Virus record (IMG/VR): IMGVR_UViG_3300030329_002716
Coordinates: 1-44,029 of that record
Length of the DNA stretch: 44,029 nucleotides
DNA from: a virus
Reading direction: 5' to 3' (one strand)
Below the pieces are notes generated by a model, which was not told the origin of the DNA, searched no databases, and worked only from the letters and a program-made list of their open reading frames with translations. This document shows positions 5,967 through 17,500 of this stretch, in pieces. Every line of letters starts with the position of its first letter. The first letter of the stretch is position 1. The translations under genes were made by a program, and so were the position numbers.

Positions 5967-8900
5967 AATTAACTAATTCCTTGCCATACTTTTGATTATA
6001 GTACTTTAAATACCTTCTAAGTTTTACAATATAATCACGATTTAAAGACTTCAACTCTTGAACTTGTGCTGGAGTTAAATACTTATTAAATCCATTTATC
6101 TTTTGAATTGGGCCTTTACCTCTCCAGTTACCTTTAGATGTTTTTTTGTTTAAAAAGTAATGTGGATTATTTCTATACAGACCTTCGATAATTTGCTTGC
6201 GTGCTTCACGAACAGATTCATTCCAGCTTTTGCTTCCCTCAATATTAAACTTTTTACCCTCACCATCTCTACCATGTTTGTAAAAATCAACTGCAAGTCT
6301 TTGGAAATTAGTACCTAAAACTTCTGCGAATTGTTCTTTACTTCCTGTAAATAGTGTTTTGTAAATATCGTTATAATACGCACCTCTTGAATTAAACTCA
6401 ACTGGGTAAGAATCACGTTCTGATGGATATGTCCTTTTAATAAAATCTCTATAAAGTTGTCTATATTTTAACTTTCCTTTTTCTAGTGGATTGCTACCCC
6501 TTTCTATTGATTTCATCATATTAGAGTATCCAACAACAACAGTTCTCATGTGCTTCTCAGCTGCCTCCCAACCACTACGTTCACCTGAACCCCATTCATA
6601 AAGATGCACTAATCCTAATCTTGCTTGGTCTACTAATACAGGGTAAAACATATTTGTCACTGGGTTTGACACAACCCCCCATAACCCATAAGGATTATAA
6701 AACTCAGAGAACAATCCTCCAAATTCACCCCTCCACAATCTTGTTGTTGTTCTATCCCACCAACTATCATTTTCATGTGGTATGGCAGTCCCTAGTAAGA
6801 AATTAGACATACCAAGTAAGGCTGCACCCCCCATATAATGTCCTGCTAGTTGAGCAAGTAAGTATGTCTTTTTTGCTTTAGTTTCTGGGTCAAAAGCTAA
6901 TTTAATATTTCTTGCAGTGTTCACAGTTGCAGCGTATGCCATCCTTTTATAGAGAGTTAAAGGTTTCATCCATTTCTTACCAAAAGCTTCTGGCATAAAA
7001 TAATCTAATGTTGCACCTTGAGTGAACACATGAGATGCAGTCATGATTTGTTGATTTATATCAGCTAATTGTTTCTCAACTAAAGCTCTTTCTTGCAAGG
7101 AAAGATTTTTAAAACTTTCAGTTGTACCTTCTCCATATTTTTCAAGCAACTCCATTTGCATGTCAGACAATCTGTTTCTTTTCTGTAAATCGCCATATGC
7201 TTTTTTGTATTTCTTACTGTTCTTAGAAATATTGGGATTAGAAATCACTCTAATATTCCTTGAGTTAAACATTTGGCCTGCTAATGGTGCAACTGTTCTG
7301 TTAAAAAACTCTGTGGCTGGAAACCCTCCAAGATTAAATTGAAAGTCAGCGATACTTCTAAATATTCCTTTATCACCTGGCATATCTATATTTTTATACC
7401 CTAATTGAGTAGCACCTGTCTTATAAATCTCGTTTCTAGTTTGCCTATTTAAGGATTTTAACGCTCCACCTAAAAAGTACAACGAGCCAAATGCTCCTGT
7501 GGTTTGTGATGTACCTGTTATAATATTTTTAACCCCACCAAATCCACCAAATCCTAATTGAAATTTCGATAATACGTCACTTGCCACCCTTAATTGATGA
7601 GCACCATATGAAAAAAATCTATTCCCTCTGTCTCCAATGCCTAACTGTTGTTTAAGTTTTTCTTCTGCCCATTCTATTCTTTCTCTTTGATTAGGTTTAG
7701 CCTTTGCTTTTAATTGTTCAAATTGACCTTTATATCCAGAAAGAGATAATCCTTTAAGGCTAACGTATTCTGGAAATACTTGAAGGTTGGCCAAATACTT
7801 TGATATTCCCACAGAATATTGCCCAAAGACTGATTCAAAGGAAGTTTCATAGGTTTTTACCATTTTACCATCATTTCCCTTCATCTCTGTACCAAGAAAC
7901 GCTCTTCTATCTTTTAAGAATCTTGAGCTATATGAGTCTCCTGCGTACTCAAATGTATTCCATACGTCTAACCACACAGAAGATTCTAATGATTCTATGG
8001 CCTCTGCCATCTCTTTATCATATTTTTTACTGCCCATTTTCTTCACAACATCTTCCCCAAACTTCTTCTCTAAATGTCTGTGTGCTCTAGCTTCAGTCTC
8101 TTTATGAACCTGTCCTAGAAGTTGTTGATTTTCAGGGTTATAACTTTCTTTGAATTTTTCTGTCATAATTCTTGGAACATAAAAATCTTTCTCAATCCAT
8201 TTTATTTCGCTCTCTTTTTTCCATTGCTCAAACTCAGCTGTAGTCATTCTATCTTTAACAGCAAAATCAATCTCATTTCTATAGTACTCAGTTGCTTTAC
8301 GCCATTCCATCATAAAGTCTAAATACTTACCTGTAATCTGGTCTATAGGAACACCATTTTTATCAGTATATTTACCAGTAGATTCGTTAAATTTAAATTC
8401 TCTAGCATTTTTATATCCTCTTCCTTTAGGATTGATAAAAACTCTATTGACAAAATCTTGCTCAAATGGTGTTAATTTGCCATTTTTAATTTTATCCAAC
8501 CTCATATCATAATCTAATAGGTAGAACAGCTCTTTTACATTCTTCCATTTATATTTTCCAAAGTACTTTTTAGGTTTTAAGTATGATGTAATTCCATAGC
8601 TATCAAATATCTCTTGTCCTTTTCTCTCTAAGTGAAGATATGTCTTAGCATGGTGTCCAGTTTCAAGCGATACATGTCTAAACATATCATTAGATAAGTC
8701 TTTCATTCCTATCATATCCATTACTGCATACATTGGCATTCCATTTTTTGCAATATTTTTTATAGTTCTAAATGCTGCTCCATCAGCTTCCCCTAACATA
8801 CTTTCAATCTGAATATCAGTAATATGAGGAACATTGTCTTTCATATTTCTGTCAAAGTTATTCATTAAGAATGATTTATATTTTGCTCTTGCAAAACTAG

Positions 8901-11900
8901 ACATATCTTTTATATTCCCAGAAGGAGTGTCAAAGAATCTTCTAATTATATCAGAATTACTACTATGGCTAATGTTGGATTGAATTCTAAGATTATCTAA
9001 TGCTTGCATTTCTACTCTCCAATCAAGAAAATCTTTAAATTGAATAAAGCCTCTTTTCTTAGCATCATTTAAGTTGGCTTCACTCATAAATTCAACAAAC
9101 TTTTTAAAGTCTTGCTTACCTGCTTCAGTTGATAAATCACCTAATCTAAATCTAAAATTAGAAGGGTCTGAAATTCCTGCAGCTTTTGCAATCATTTCGA
9201 TTAACGTACTTTTACTATATATTGATTTGTCAGCCTTAAATTCTTCAACAAACTTATCAAATACCCTTTCACCTGAGCGTAGCAAATCCTTATTGTTTTG
9301 AAAAGATATTTTCTGACCCTCAAGTTGGAACTTATCTTTTACATTCCCTGTGGTAAATACAGTTTTTAAGAAGTCTAAATTCTTAACTTTCTCACCCAGC
9401 AATCTTTGAACATCTTGTGGACTTGCAACGCCAAAAAATTCTTTAATCCTTGACACCATAACCTTTGCCCATTGGCCTATTCTACTAGCAATCCCTTTAT
9501 TGGAGTATCTATTTAATGCCCAATCTGCAATTCTATCAGTAAAGTATTCATTAGCAGCAATCTCAGCAATCTCTTTCTCAGTTGGCATTTTCTTTATCTC
9601 ACCTTTACCTAGTTTTTCTAATAAGTCATTCTTTATTCTTTCTTTATATCCATTAAAATTATCTTTATCTTTACTTTGTGCTAATTTCTTTGTAGCTTTC
9701 TGACCTCTATCCCACATCTCAATTAATCGTTCATTTCTTGAAGCTCTAATAAATGCTTCTAGCCCATGAACAGTCTCATGGAAAAATGTTTGTGGAGTAG
9801 CTTTGTCGTACACTAACTTTATTCCCTCAGTTGTAATCTTACCAGCATAGTTTAAATTTTCTCTTGATACATCAATATATTGTTCTAAGAATGGATTTTC
9901 TCTTATAACATTTGCAAGAAATTTAGTCAGTATCGTTGCATCTTTTGTTTTTTCACCTGTGAAAATTTGCTTTTTATTTAAATTTTTAGCTAGCTCTTTT
10001 ATAACTTTCTTATCTAATTCTATTTCAAACTCAACCCTAGACTTATCACTTGGCATGACTTCCTGCACTCTTGGCCCTTGTTCTATCATATAAGAAACAA
10101 TAGCATCCATAGTCTCTTTTGTATACCATTTATGTTCCTTGCCAAATCTAACTTGCTTCGAACCTTTAACCTCTCTTACAGTTACATTCATATTATTAAA
10201 CTCATGTTTCCCTTCACTCAGGTTGAATAGGTTCTCTATACCATTAAGTCCCTCTTTTAGTTTATAAAGATATACTTCTGATTTAGTACTTTCTTGTTTA
10301 AAGCTTTCATGCATTTTTATATCTTTATTTCTATATTTATCTTTAACCTCCTCAAGAGATAGTTCAAATAAATCTGTTGTCATTTCTTTTGATAATTTTT
10401 TAAAGTCACTCAAGAATCCCTTTAGTTGTGCCTTTTTTAAATATGCTTGATGAACTTTGGTAAGTTCTACGTGACTATGGGCAATTACATCTGCTGCTTT
10501 CCATTCATTGCTCTGTGACCCAAATCTAATAGCTGCATATTGAGTGATTGCCTTCCTTAGTGTACTTGGTGTGATTGCTTTTCCAAATCCTACATTCCTT
10601 AAAAAACCTTTAAGCATCTCTTTATCAAGGACGATATCTTTTCCACTGTTATCTTTAATGTTAAATGCTAAATCTCTATCATCTCTACGTTCTTTAGGGA
10701 TAGACTCATAAAGTGTTTTAAACTTTTTCTTTAGATAATCACTAATAGGTCTATAGGCAGAAGTTACAGTCTGAGCAGTCACAGTCCCCTTTTTAAACGC
10801 CTTAGCCATAATATATCCCACTTGACCAGTCTTTATAGCGTTGGCAATCGTATTAATCCTAGCACCTTCTTCTTTTTGGATAGATAGCTCTTTAACTTGT
10901 ACTACATCTTTTTTTGCAGAAACTTGAGGAATATAATTTGCAGTCTCCCTTGGAATCGAATATTTATAATTCTTCAAGAAGGTAGATATTGCAAAATTAT
11001 TTGCACCCTTACCTAAAGCTTTATTAATATCTTCAGGTAGAATCTCAAGCAAAGTCCTTCCATTTTTAGAGCCTATCTCAGCCAACATTGTTAATGCTTT
11101 AAACTGAGCATGTATTGTACTTATCCCTTTTGATGTCCCAGTATCTAATGCCTCTTGAAACGATTTATGAGAATTAGCGATAATCATCTTTTTACTCTCA
11201 TTTAATATAAATCTTCTATGGTCTCCTTCAGGTATTTGTCTTTCAAGCCTATTAAACATCAAATCTAGTGAATCTTTATCTTTAAGAATTTTTTTTATAT
11301 CTTTTGACATTCTACCTGTAATTAATCCATTTAATATATCAGCGTTTAGCTTGTCTCCTAATAATAGCCTTAGCTTTGTTTTTAGATTTTTTTCGCTAAG
11401 ACTCTTATCTTGTAATATCTCTGATTTTTGTTTTTGAAAATCTCTATAAAATTCTTTATACCAATTAGCAGGCTCAATATAGCCAGTTTGAGAATCATAC
11501 TTATTACTTATATTTTTTAAATCTGGAGATTGCTGCTTTTCAATAAGTTCTTTAAGCTTTCTTCTTAAAGGCCCTCGACTTTTATCATTTAATGAATATC
11601 CAGTAATTTTATCTAAATCTTGCTCATTTAGTATTCGCTCTCCTTTTAAAGAGCCAGTATTCATAACTTCCTCAATCTGCTCTTTAGTTGGCTCTCCCTT
11701 AATTTTTTTAGCTTTAAATAAAATCTTGAGATAGTCAGCGACCTGAGACTCTAATACTGCTTTATTTAATTCTTGAACTTTCTCAATCTGTGTATCATAG
11801 AATGCTCTTTCTTGAGCAGTAAACTTGTCTTTATTTAAAGTATATTCAGATATAAGTTGTGTATCAGTCATCTTGTCGTAAATTGAACTTGGATTTGCAT

Positions 11901-14475
11901 TAGGATTATTTTCTATAACCTCATTTATTAGTTCAGTAGTATTATATCCATCTTTTAGCTCTGTAATTTGGTCACGAGCTATCTTCTTTTGAAATTCTAA
12001 ATCTTCATATGCTCTACGCTCATTAGGTTTCATTTTATCTAAAACTATACTTTTTTCAGTACTATTTAACTGATTATGCTTTAAACTATTAATCTCTTTT
12101 GGAGATAAGTCTGATGCATTTAATATTTTATCCATAGCTATTTGATGCTTGTTTAACCTATTATGATGAGATAGCAATTCTGCAAAGTTTACATTTTTAA
12201 TAGACATTGTTTTGATTTCATTTGCAGTGTATGCTGTATGACCTAAACGCTTTGAATCCATAAGCTTACTTATAATCTCTCCTTGTGGAACATTTGCAGC
12301 ATCAATCGTTTCTCCATTTAAAGACATTTCATTGTATGCTTTCTTTAAAGCATCTAATGGTTTCAGGCCATCTACCTCAACAAATTTTACAAACTTCTCC
12401 ATAACATCTTGAATTGGGATGTCTTGACTTGGATTACCTTGTCTTCCCCAATTCTCTATTTCATTGGCTATGTTTCCCTTCTGAATGTCTCTCTGTGAAT
12501 CCCTTTTAGCTTCTGCTTCTATTTTACTCTCAAACTGCTCCCTGCTAATAGTTCTTCCTTGTTTATCTTTAACCTCAAAAAGCCATTTATCTCCTGCTTG
12601 TGAAACTTTAAACTGTAAACTATTTTTAAATTCTGCTAAATTAGCAGGCATTAATAAATCATTAAACTTTTCATGCTTATTCCTAATTATCTCTATTTGA
12701 TTTTTCCAATGGTCAATCAAAAGATTTTCTTCTAACTCGCCTTTATATCCTGCTTGTTTTCTAAATTCAGGATTATCAATAAGTTCTTGTAATTTTGCCA
12801 TCTCAAATTTTTCATACAAGACTCTATTTTGTAATTGCTTAACCCATGCTGTATCACGCTTAGAAAGTATATTATTAGCTTTGTCCATAAACTTTTTAAG
12901 GTCATCTCCAGCCAATTTTTCACTAGCCAGTTTTTCTATATCCAGCTGAGTCTTTTCACGAATCTCTTGTTCAAGTTTTACTATCTCTTCTCTACTTAAA
13001 TTATCTAAATCTTTATCTTTTAAAATATCTTTAACTTTTGTTCTTTTTACACCTATAGTCTCTAACAAGTTGTCAAAATCAAGGCCAAGCTTATCATATT
13101 CTTTTTCAAACTTATCAGCACTCTTACGTAAAATTTCTAGCTCGTGTAATGTGTTATAATTATCAAGAAGATTTTTATCTGCTTTATTAATTAAATCAAG
13201 AAATGATTTTCCTTGGTCTCCACTAACGTGTTTATCTATATACTCTTGGAGTGTTACTTTCTTTTTAGTAACAGGGTCAGTTACCTGACTATTCATTGCA
13301 ATTCTCGCATTATTTATTTCATATTGATTGAGGATTCCTTTTGAACCATTCATCACTGCATTTTTAAAATTCCCAGGAACATTCATCGCTCTAAACCCAA
13401 GTATCATCCCTAAGTTATGCGTCCTATCTTTCCACCAACTATCAGCTGTTTTTTGGTCAGGATGCATAAACCAATGAGCTTGTGTAAAAGCTTCTGCTTC
13501 AGCTCCAATTGCAGCAGTACCAGTTCCCCATTTAGCAGCTAATGCTGTCTTTGTTCTACCCTCACCAACAAGCTTAGATATTTTATTAACTGTTGCAAGG
13601 TGAAATGCTGAACCAGTTAATCCTGCTGCAGCACCAGCTAGCATAGAGTCTTGATACCCTTTTGAGCCTGCTTGAAATAACCTCCAATAATCCATATTTT
13701 CTCTAGCCTCTTCTGGAGTTTTACCATTTTGCAATTGTTCGTACATTTGTTGCTTTGCATCTTCTGATGCATATCCAAATGCAGAATACATACTAATATT
13801 GCCTATGCCACCAGCAGCACTTTCAAGCATGTGTGATGGCCAATGAGTTCCATTTTTAGTGCTTAGTCTTTTTGCTAGTTGTCTTCTATATGTTCTACCT
13901 TTAATAGCTTTTGTTGCCCAACCTGCAAGTGGAACTGCAGTTTTACCTGTCGTCCACTTCGTAAATTGCCCACTCCCTTTTGATGCCCATAATATTGCTA
14001 TATCAAGAGGGCTTGCCATACCAATAAACATAGATGCAAGTCCAGCTCCTATATCACCATCTAAGTGTGAATAATCTTCTGGATTAAATCTCTGCCTTCC
14101 ATTGGCTAGAAAATATGCAGCCCCAGCAAATGATTCATTGTATCCTTTTTGGAAATATTCTGGGGCGATTCCAAGAACGCCTTCGTCTCCAAAGTGCTCT
14201 GCTGCACTAAGCTGCCCAGTAACAAATCTCTCTAGCATTCCTGGGGATTCATCCACATCATAAGGTTCTTTGCTAGAGCTAGCATTGTCTAAAGCTTCTA
14301 TAGGGTTATACGCAACTGCTGGGAATGGGTTCTGAGGGAGCTCTCCCTCTTCATATTGGTTACCCATTCTCTCCACAAACAAGTTGTATACTTGATTGTC
14401 TGACATATACCCAGTACTTCTTGGGTCTTTAGAACGATACCATTTAACTATATCTGTAGGATTAACTCTGTACAT
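5950..14475 (-). CDS. giant internal/ejection protein with HExxH metallopeptidase-like domain
   Basis: At 2841 residues this is the largest gene and the last of the late operon. Its ribosome binding site is AAAGGAATAAATA. The N-terminal 400 residues have Gly/Ala-rich hydrophobic segments (for instance GAGLASMFIGMASPLDIAIL), typical of proteins injected with phage DNA. Residues of about 430-1300 are long charged helices. A zinc-peptidase motif, HETVH, is at 1566-1570, with a possible third ligand in IAANEYFTDRIADW further on, as in metallopeptidase domains of large polyvalent phage proteins. The C-terminal 700 residues again contain hydrophobic helices. It is probably an ejection protein processed or active in the host cell; the peptidase activity is inferred from the motif only. 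Confidence 0.75.
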   Translation of the reverse strand: MYRVNPTDIVKWYRSKDPRSTGYMSDNQVYNLFVERMGNQYEEGELPQNPFPAVAYNPIEALDNASSSKEPYDVDESPGMLERFVTGQLSAAEHFGDEGVLGIAPEYFQKGYNESFAGAAYFLANGRQRFNPEDYSHLDGDIGAGLASMFIGMASPLDIAILWASKGSGQFTKWTTGKTAVPLAGWATKAIKGRTYRRQLAKRLSTKNGTHWPSHMLESAAGGIGNISMYSAFGYASEDAKQQMYEQLQNGKTPEEARENMDYWRLFQAGSKGYQDSMLAGAAAGLTGSAFHLATVNKISKLVGEGRTKTALAAKWGTGTAAIGAEAEAFTQAHWFMHPDQKTADSWWKDRTHNLGMILGFRAMNVPGNFKNAVMNGSKGILNQYEINNARIAMNSQVTDPVTKKKVTLQEYIDKHVSGDQGKSFLDLINKADKNLLDNYNTLHELEILRKSADKFEKEYDKLGLDFDNLLETIGVKRTKVKDILKDKDLDNLSREEIVKLEQEIREKTQLDIEKLASEKLAGDDLKKFMDKANNILSKRDTAWVKQLQNRVLYEKFEMAKLQELIDNPEFRKQAGYKGELEENLLIDHWKNQIEIIRNKHEKFNDLLMPANLAEFKNSLQFKVSQAGDKWLFEVKDKQGRTISREQFESKIEAEAKRDSQRDIQKGNIANEIENWGRQGNPSQDIPIQDVMEKFVKFVEVDGLKPLDALKKAYNEMSLNGETIDAANVPQGEIISKLMDSKRLGHTAYTANEIKTMSIKNVNFAELLSHHNRLNKHQIAMDKILNASDLSPKEINSLKHNQLNSTEKSIVLDKMKPNERRAYEDLEFQKKIARDQITELKDGYNTTELINEVIENNPNANPSSIYDKMTDTQLISEYTLNKDKFTAQERAFYDTQIEKVQELNKAVLESQVADYLKILFKAKKIKGEPTKEQIEEVMNTGSLKGERILNEQDLDKITGYSLNDKSRGPLRRKLKELIEKQQSPDLKNISNKYDSQTGYIEPANWYKEFYRDFQKQKSEILQDKSLSEKNLKTKLRLLLGDKLNADILNGLITGRMSKDIKKILKDKDSLDLMFNRLERQIPEGDHRRFILNESKKMIIANSHKSFQEALDTGTSKGISTIHAQFKALTMLAEIGSKNGRTLLEILPEDINKALGKGANNFAISTFLKNYKYSIPRETANYIPQVSAKKDVVQVKELSIQKEEGARINTIANAIKTGQVGYIMAKAFKKGTVTAQTVTSAYRPISDYLKKKFKTLYESIPKERRDDRDLAFNIKDNSGKDIVLDKEMLKGFLRNVGFGKAITPSTLRKAITQYAAIRFGSQSNEWKAADVIAHSHVELTKVHQAYLKKAQLKGFLSDFKKLSKEMTTDLFELSLEEVKDKYRNKDIKMHESFKQESTKSEVYLYKLKEGLNGIENLFNLSEGKHEFNNMNVTVREVKGSKQVRFGKEHKWYTKETMDAIVSYMIEQGPRVQEVMPSDKSRVEFEIELDKKVIKELAKNLNKKQIFTGEKTKDATILTKFLANVIRENPFLEQYIDVSRENLNYAGKITTEGIKLVYDKATPQTFFHETVHGLEAFIRASRNERLIEMWDRGQKATKKLAQSKDKDNFNGYKERIKNDLLEKLGKGEIKKMPTEKEIAEIAANEYFTDRIADWALNRYSNKGIASRIGQWAKVMVSRIKEFFGVASPQDVQRLLGEKVKNLDFLKTVFTTGNVKDKFQLEGQKISFQNNKDLLRSGERVFDKFVEEFKADKSIYSKSTLIEMIAKAAGISDPSNFRFRLGDLSTEAGKQDFKKFVEFMSEANLNDAKKRGFIQFKDFLDWRVEMQALDNLRIQSNISHSSNSDIIRRFFDTPSGNIKDMSSFARAKYKSFLMNNFDRNMKDNVPHITDIQIESMLGEADGAAFRTIKNIAKNGMPMYAVMDMIGMKDLSNDMFRHVSLETGHHAKTYLHLERKGQEIFDSYGITSYLKPKKYFGKYKWKNVKELFYLLDYDMRLDKIKNGKLTPFEQDFVNRVFINPKGRGYKNAREFKFNESTGKYTDKNGVPIDQITGKYLDFMMEWRKATEYYRNEIDFAVKDRMTTAEFEQWKKESEIKWIEKDFYVPRIMTEKFKESYNPENQQLLGQVHKETEARAHRHLEKKFGEDVVKKMGSKKYDKEMAEAIESLESSVWLDVWNTFEYAGDSYSSRFLKDRRAFLGTEMKGNDGKMVKTYETSFESVFGQYSVGISKYLANLQVFPEYVSLKGLSLSGYKGQFEQLKAKAKPNQRERIEWAEEKLKQQLGIGDRGNRFFSYGAHQLRVASDVLSKFQLGFGGFGGVKNIITGTSQTTGAFGSLYFLGGALKSLNRQTRNEIYKTGATQLGYKNIDMPGDKGIFRSIADFQFNLGGFPATEFFNRTVAPLAGQMFNSRNIRVISNPNISKNSKKYKKAYGDLQKRNRLSDMQMELLEKYGEGTTESFKNLSLQERALVEKQLADINQQIMTASHVFTQGATLDYFMPEAFGKKWMKPLTLYKRMAYAATVNTARNIKLAFDPETKAKKTYLLAQLAGHYMGGAALLGMSNFLLGTAIPHENDSWWDRTTTRLWRGEFGGLFSEFYNPYGLWGVVSNPVTNMFYPVLVDQARLGLVHLYEWGSGERSGWEAAEKHMRTVVVGYSNMMKSIERGSNPLEKGKLKYRQLYRDFIKRTYPSERDSYPVEFNSRGAYYNDIYKTLFTGSKEQFAEVLGTNFQRLAVDFYKHGRDGEGKKFNIEGSKSWNESVREARKQIIEGLYRNNPHYFLNKKTSKGNWRGKGPIQKINGFNKYLTPAQVQELKSLNRDYIVKLRRYLKYYNQKYGKELVNFNSPY

Positions 14476-14508
14476 TTATTTATTCCTTTACTAATCTAGT
14501 GTTCCAAT

Positions 14509-17500
14509 TTATTTATAGTCACGAGTAAATGCTCTTTGAACATATCTTTTATACTCTTCATCATCAAAAGTGTTTGGTTTTTTCTTATATCCACGTATCG
14601 CAATACTTACAAAATCTTCAAAATTCATATGTTCGTGCTGCTCAGGTGGAATAATACTATCTCGTTTTGACCATTCTTGATATAAAGCTACCACATCTAA
14701 AATCTGTAGCTCATCATATTGTTTTGCAATATCAAAAAGTGCTTTTTTTGATTCAGAGATTGCTTTTTCTCCTTCCTTATCTTTCATTCTTAATGTTCGT
14801 TTAGCACTTGCAATAAGTGAATTAAAATATTTAGCTTGATTAGGCATATTTTTTCTAGTTTTTTTATTTGATGGAGAGTCGAAATCCCATCCTGCTTGAC
14901 CACCACTCCTAAATTTACTTTGGAAATATGCTTTCAACCAATTTCCCATTTCACTTTCTAGTGGCATTCCAGCAATTTTAGCAGAAGAAATGTTATACTC
15001 TTTGTCTCTCTTAGCTATGTCTACAATACCTTTAAGATTATCTTTGATAACATCGTTAAGCTCGTGCCATCTTGTGAAATCACCCTTATCTTGTAAAAAT
15101 GTAACGTTAGGATTCCTTAGTTTAGCATCTTGAGTAATCTTGTTCTGAGCAAGCATACTATCAAACACAACATTTAAAGACTTTAGCATATTCTGTTGTT
15201 GAGCACCAGACTTATAATTACTAGCAGCCTCCAATACTTCCTGTAATGATAATCCATCTAAATGTCCTTTATCTATCTGTGCAAGCATTTTTAGTTTATT
15301 TTGGGGAAATATATTAGAGTACTTGGAGACTAACTCTTCATACAACTCTTCATTATCCATTAATTTATATTCAGGGAGATGAAACTCGCTTCCTTCAACA
15401 GTAGCTTCAAACTTATCATCTCCTTCATATGTCCATCCAGCTGTTTTTACTATAAATTTCCTTTTATTAGGGTCTAAAGCGTCCTCTTTATCTTTTTTAA
15501 TCTTTAGTTCAATATCATCTTGCGTAAGATTGTAGTTTAAAGCATTCATATCACCTCCAGATTCAGAAAGCATTATTGCTTTTAATTGTCTTTTATGCTC
15601 ATCACTTAAACCTTCTTTGTTGTTTATAGTTTGGATTATCTTTCTAGTGTCAGTTTTATTCAATGAATTAGCAATTAAAGAATCATCAGACATTTCAATA
15701 AATTTCTTATAATTAGGAGTGTCGTATGCCATCCACATGTTAATACCCTGAGGGTTGTCACTATCTTTATTTATAAGTTTACGTGATGCAAAGTCCACCT
15801 GATTACCAATATTAGTATCTTTATGTATTTCTACACCATATAAATCAAAATAATTTTTAGCCCAAGTATTATAATTAAATTGAAAAGGCCCTGTATCTGG
15901 ATTTCTATCTAAATCTATATCAGTGACAATAGGTTCTTCAGGAACATTAAAAATAATATTACCTTCAGAGTCTTTTGCAACACCAGTAATGTTTGCTGGC
16001 CTCTGTACAAGTTGATTGTATGTTGAACTTTCTGGATTATTATCATTCTTATAATTCCACATTAGTGCATTTCTAAGCTCTATACCAAAAGGTGTGTTCC
16101 AAGTAGAATCATTAATGCTCTCTGGGATTTTTGTTGTCCCTAGAGAAAACATATTTTTTAAATCATTGTTTTCTAGCACCTTAACAACATTGCTAGGTAA
16201 CGTTTTTTGATTTAACCCTTGTTTATACCAACTATCTAAGAATTGATATTCTGCTGAGACTGGGGCATTTTCTCTACTAAACAGGCCTGCATCTTGAAGT
16301 TGATTGCCTGTGAACTGATAAAAAGAAAGAGCATTTCTATCCATTTTTTCACGTTCACTAGATAACTGTTGATTAACAATTTTTTTCATATTAAGGTTGT
16401 GACCAATTAATGTGAGAGATTCGTCATTAAGATTGTTAAAGTCTAACGCTACACCATCTTCCTTTAATTTAGCTAGCTCTGTAATAATTATATCTGAATC
16501 ATGTTTAATATTATCTAGTAATGACATGTTTGAACCTTCTAAAAGGCTAGTATCAAAGTTCGCTGCATTTAACAAATCTAATCCAAACTTTTTAACAAGA
16601 GCATCATTAGTGATAGGTGTTCCACTTTCATTTTGTTCAGCAATTAACTCAACCAGCTGATTAGTGTATTTATTGCTAGCATTCGTTAGTGTGTTAAACT
16701 GAGAATACGCCTTATTGTATTGTTTTTCATAAAAAGCTCCTTTTTTCCTAATCAAATCATCATTCAAACCATCTGGATTAAAAAAGAAATGAAACATCTC
16801 TTCTTCATTGATTGCATTGCCAGTAATAAATGCATTTAAACCATCAGCAACATTTCCTTGATAATCCATAAATAATGTTTGTAAATCTTTAACTTTTATA
16901 TCCTTAGGCTTACCATCTCTAGTTTTTACTTGCACCACTCTAGGAGAGCCATCTGCATTATGAGTATTTATATTTAAAAATGAGGGAGTCATCTTTCCAC
17001 TTTTATTCTTACTCATAGTCATCAGCTTAGATGCAATTGCTGCAACATTATCATTCATTTCTCTCCACTCAAATAATGTTGTATTTCCAACAATACTACC
17101 TTCTCTAATTGAGTAGGGCTGGTCATATCTCCCTAATTTTCCTTCAGAGAATTGCAAACTTAATGTAGGGTCTGTATAATCAATCATTTTAGAATACATA
17201 TCTTGTAGCATTCCAATACCATCTTCATGGTCTCTCCATTTAGTGCCTACTTGTGTTTTTATTTGATTTAACCTTGAAAAATAAACATGGTCTTTATCTC
17301 TACCACTGTCATATCTCTTTATCTCTGTATCAATACCTTCATTAAATGAATTAAAATCACTTATCGTAGTTATTCCAGCTCCCAATTTAGTATATTTATC
17401 AACAGTATTGCTAGCTATAGCTTGTTTTGATGCATCAACTTTAGCAAAAGTCTCAATAAGAGAATTAACGTTATCAAAAAACTTGTCTTGATTTTGAGTG

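Noticed and set aside
6621-14074. Many plus-strand frames of 60-100 codons over the giant gene
   Set aside because: They are shadows: hydrophobic low-complexity products, no ribosome binding sites, and complete overlap with a continuous 2841-codon gene.
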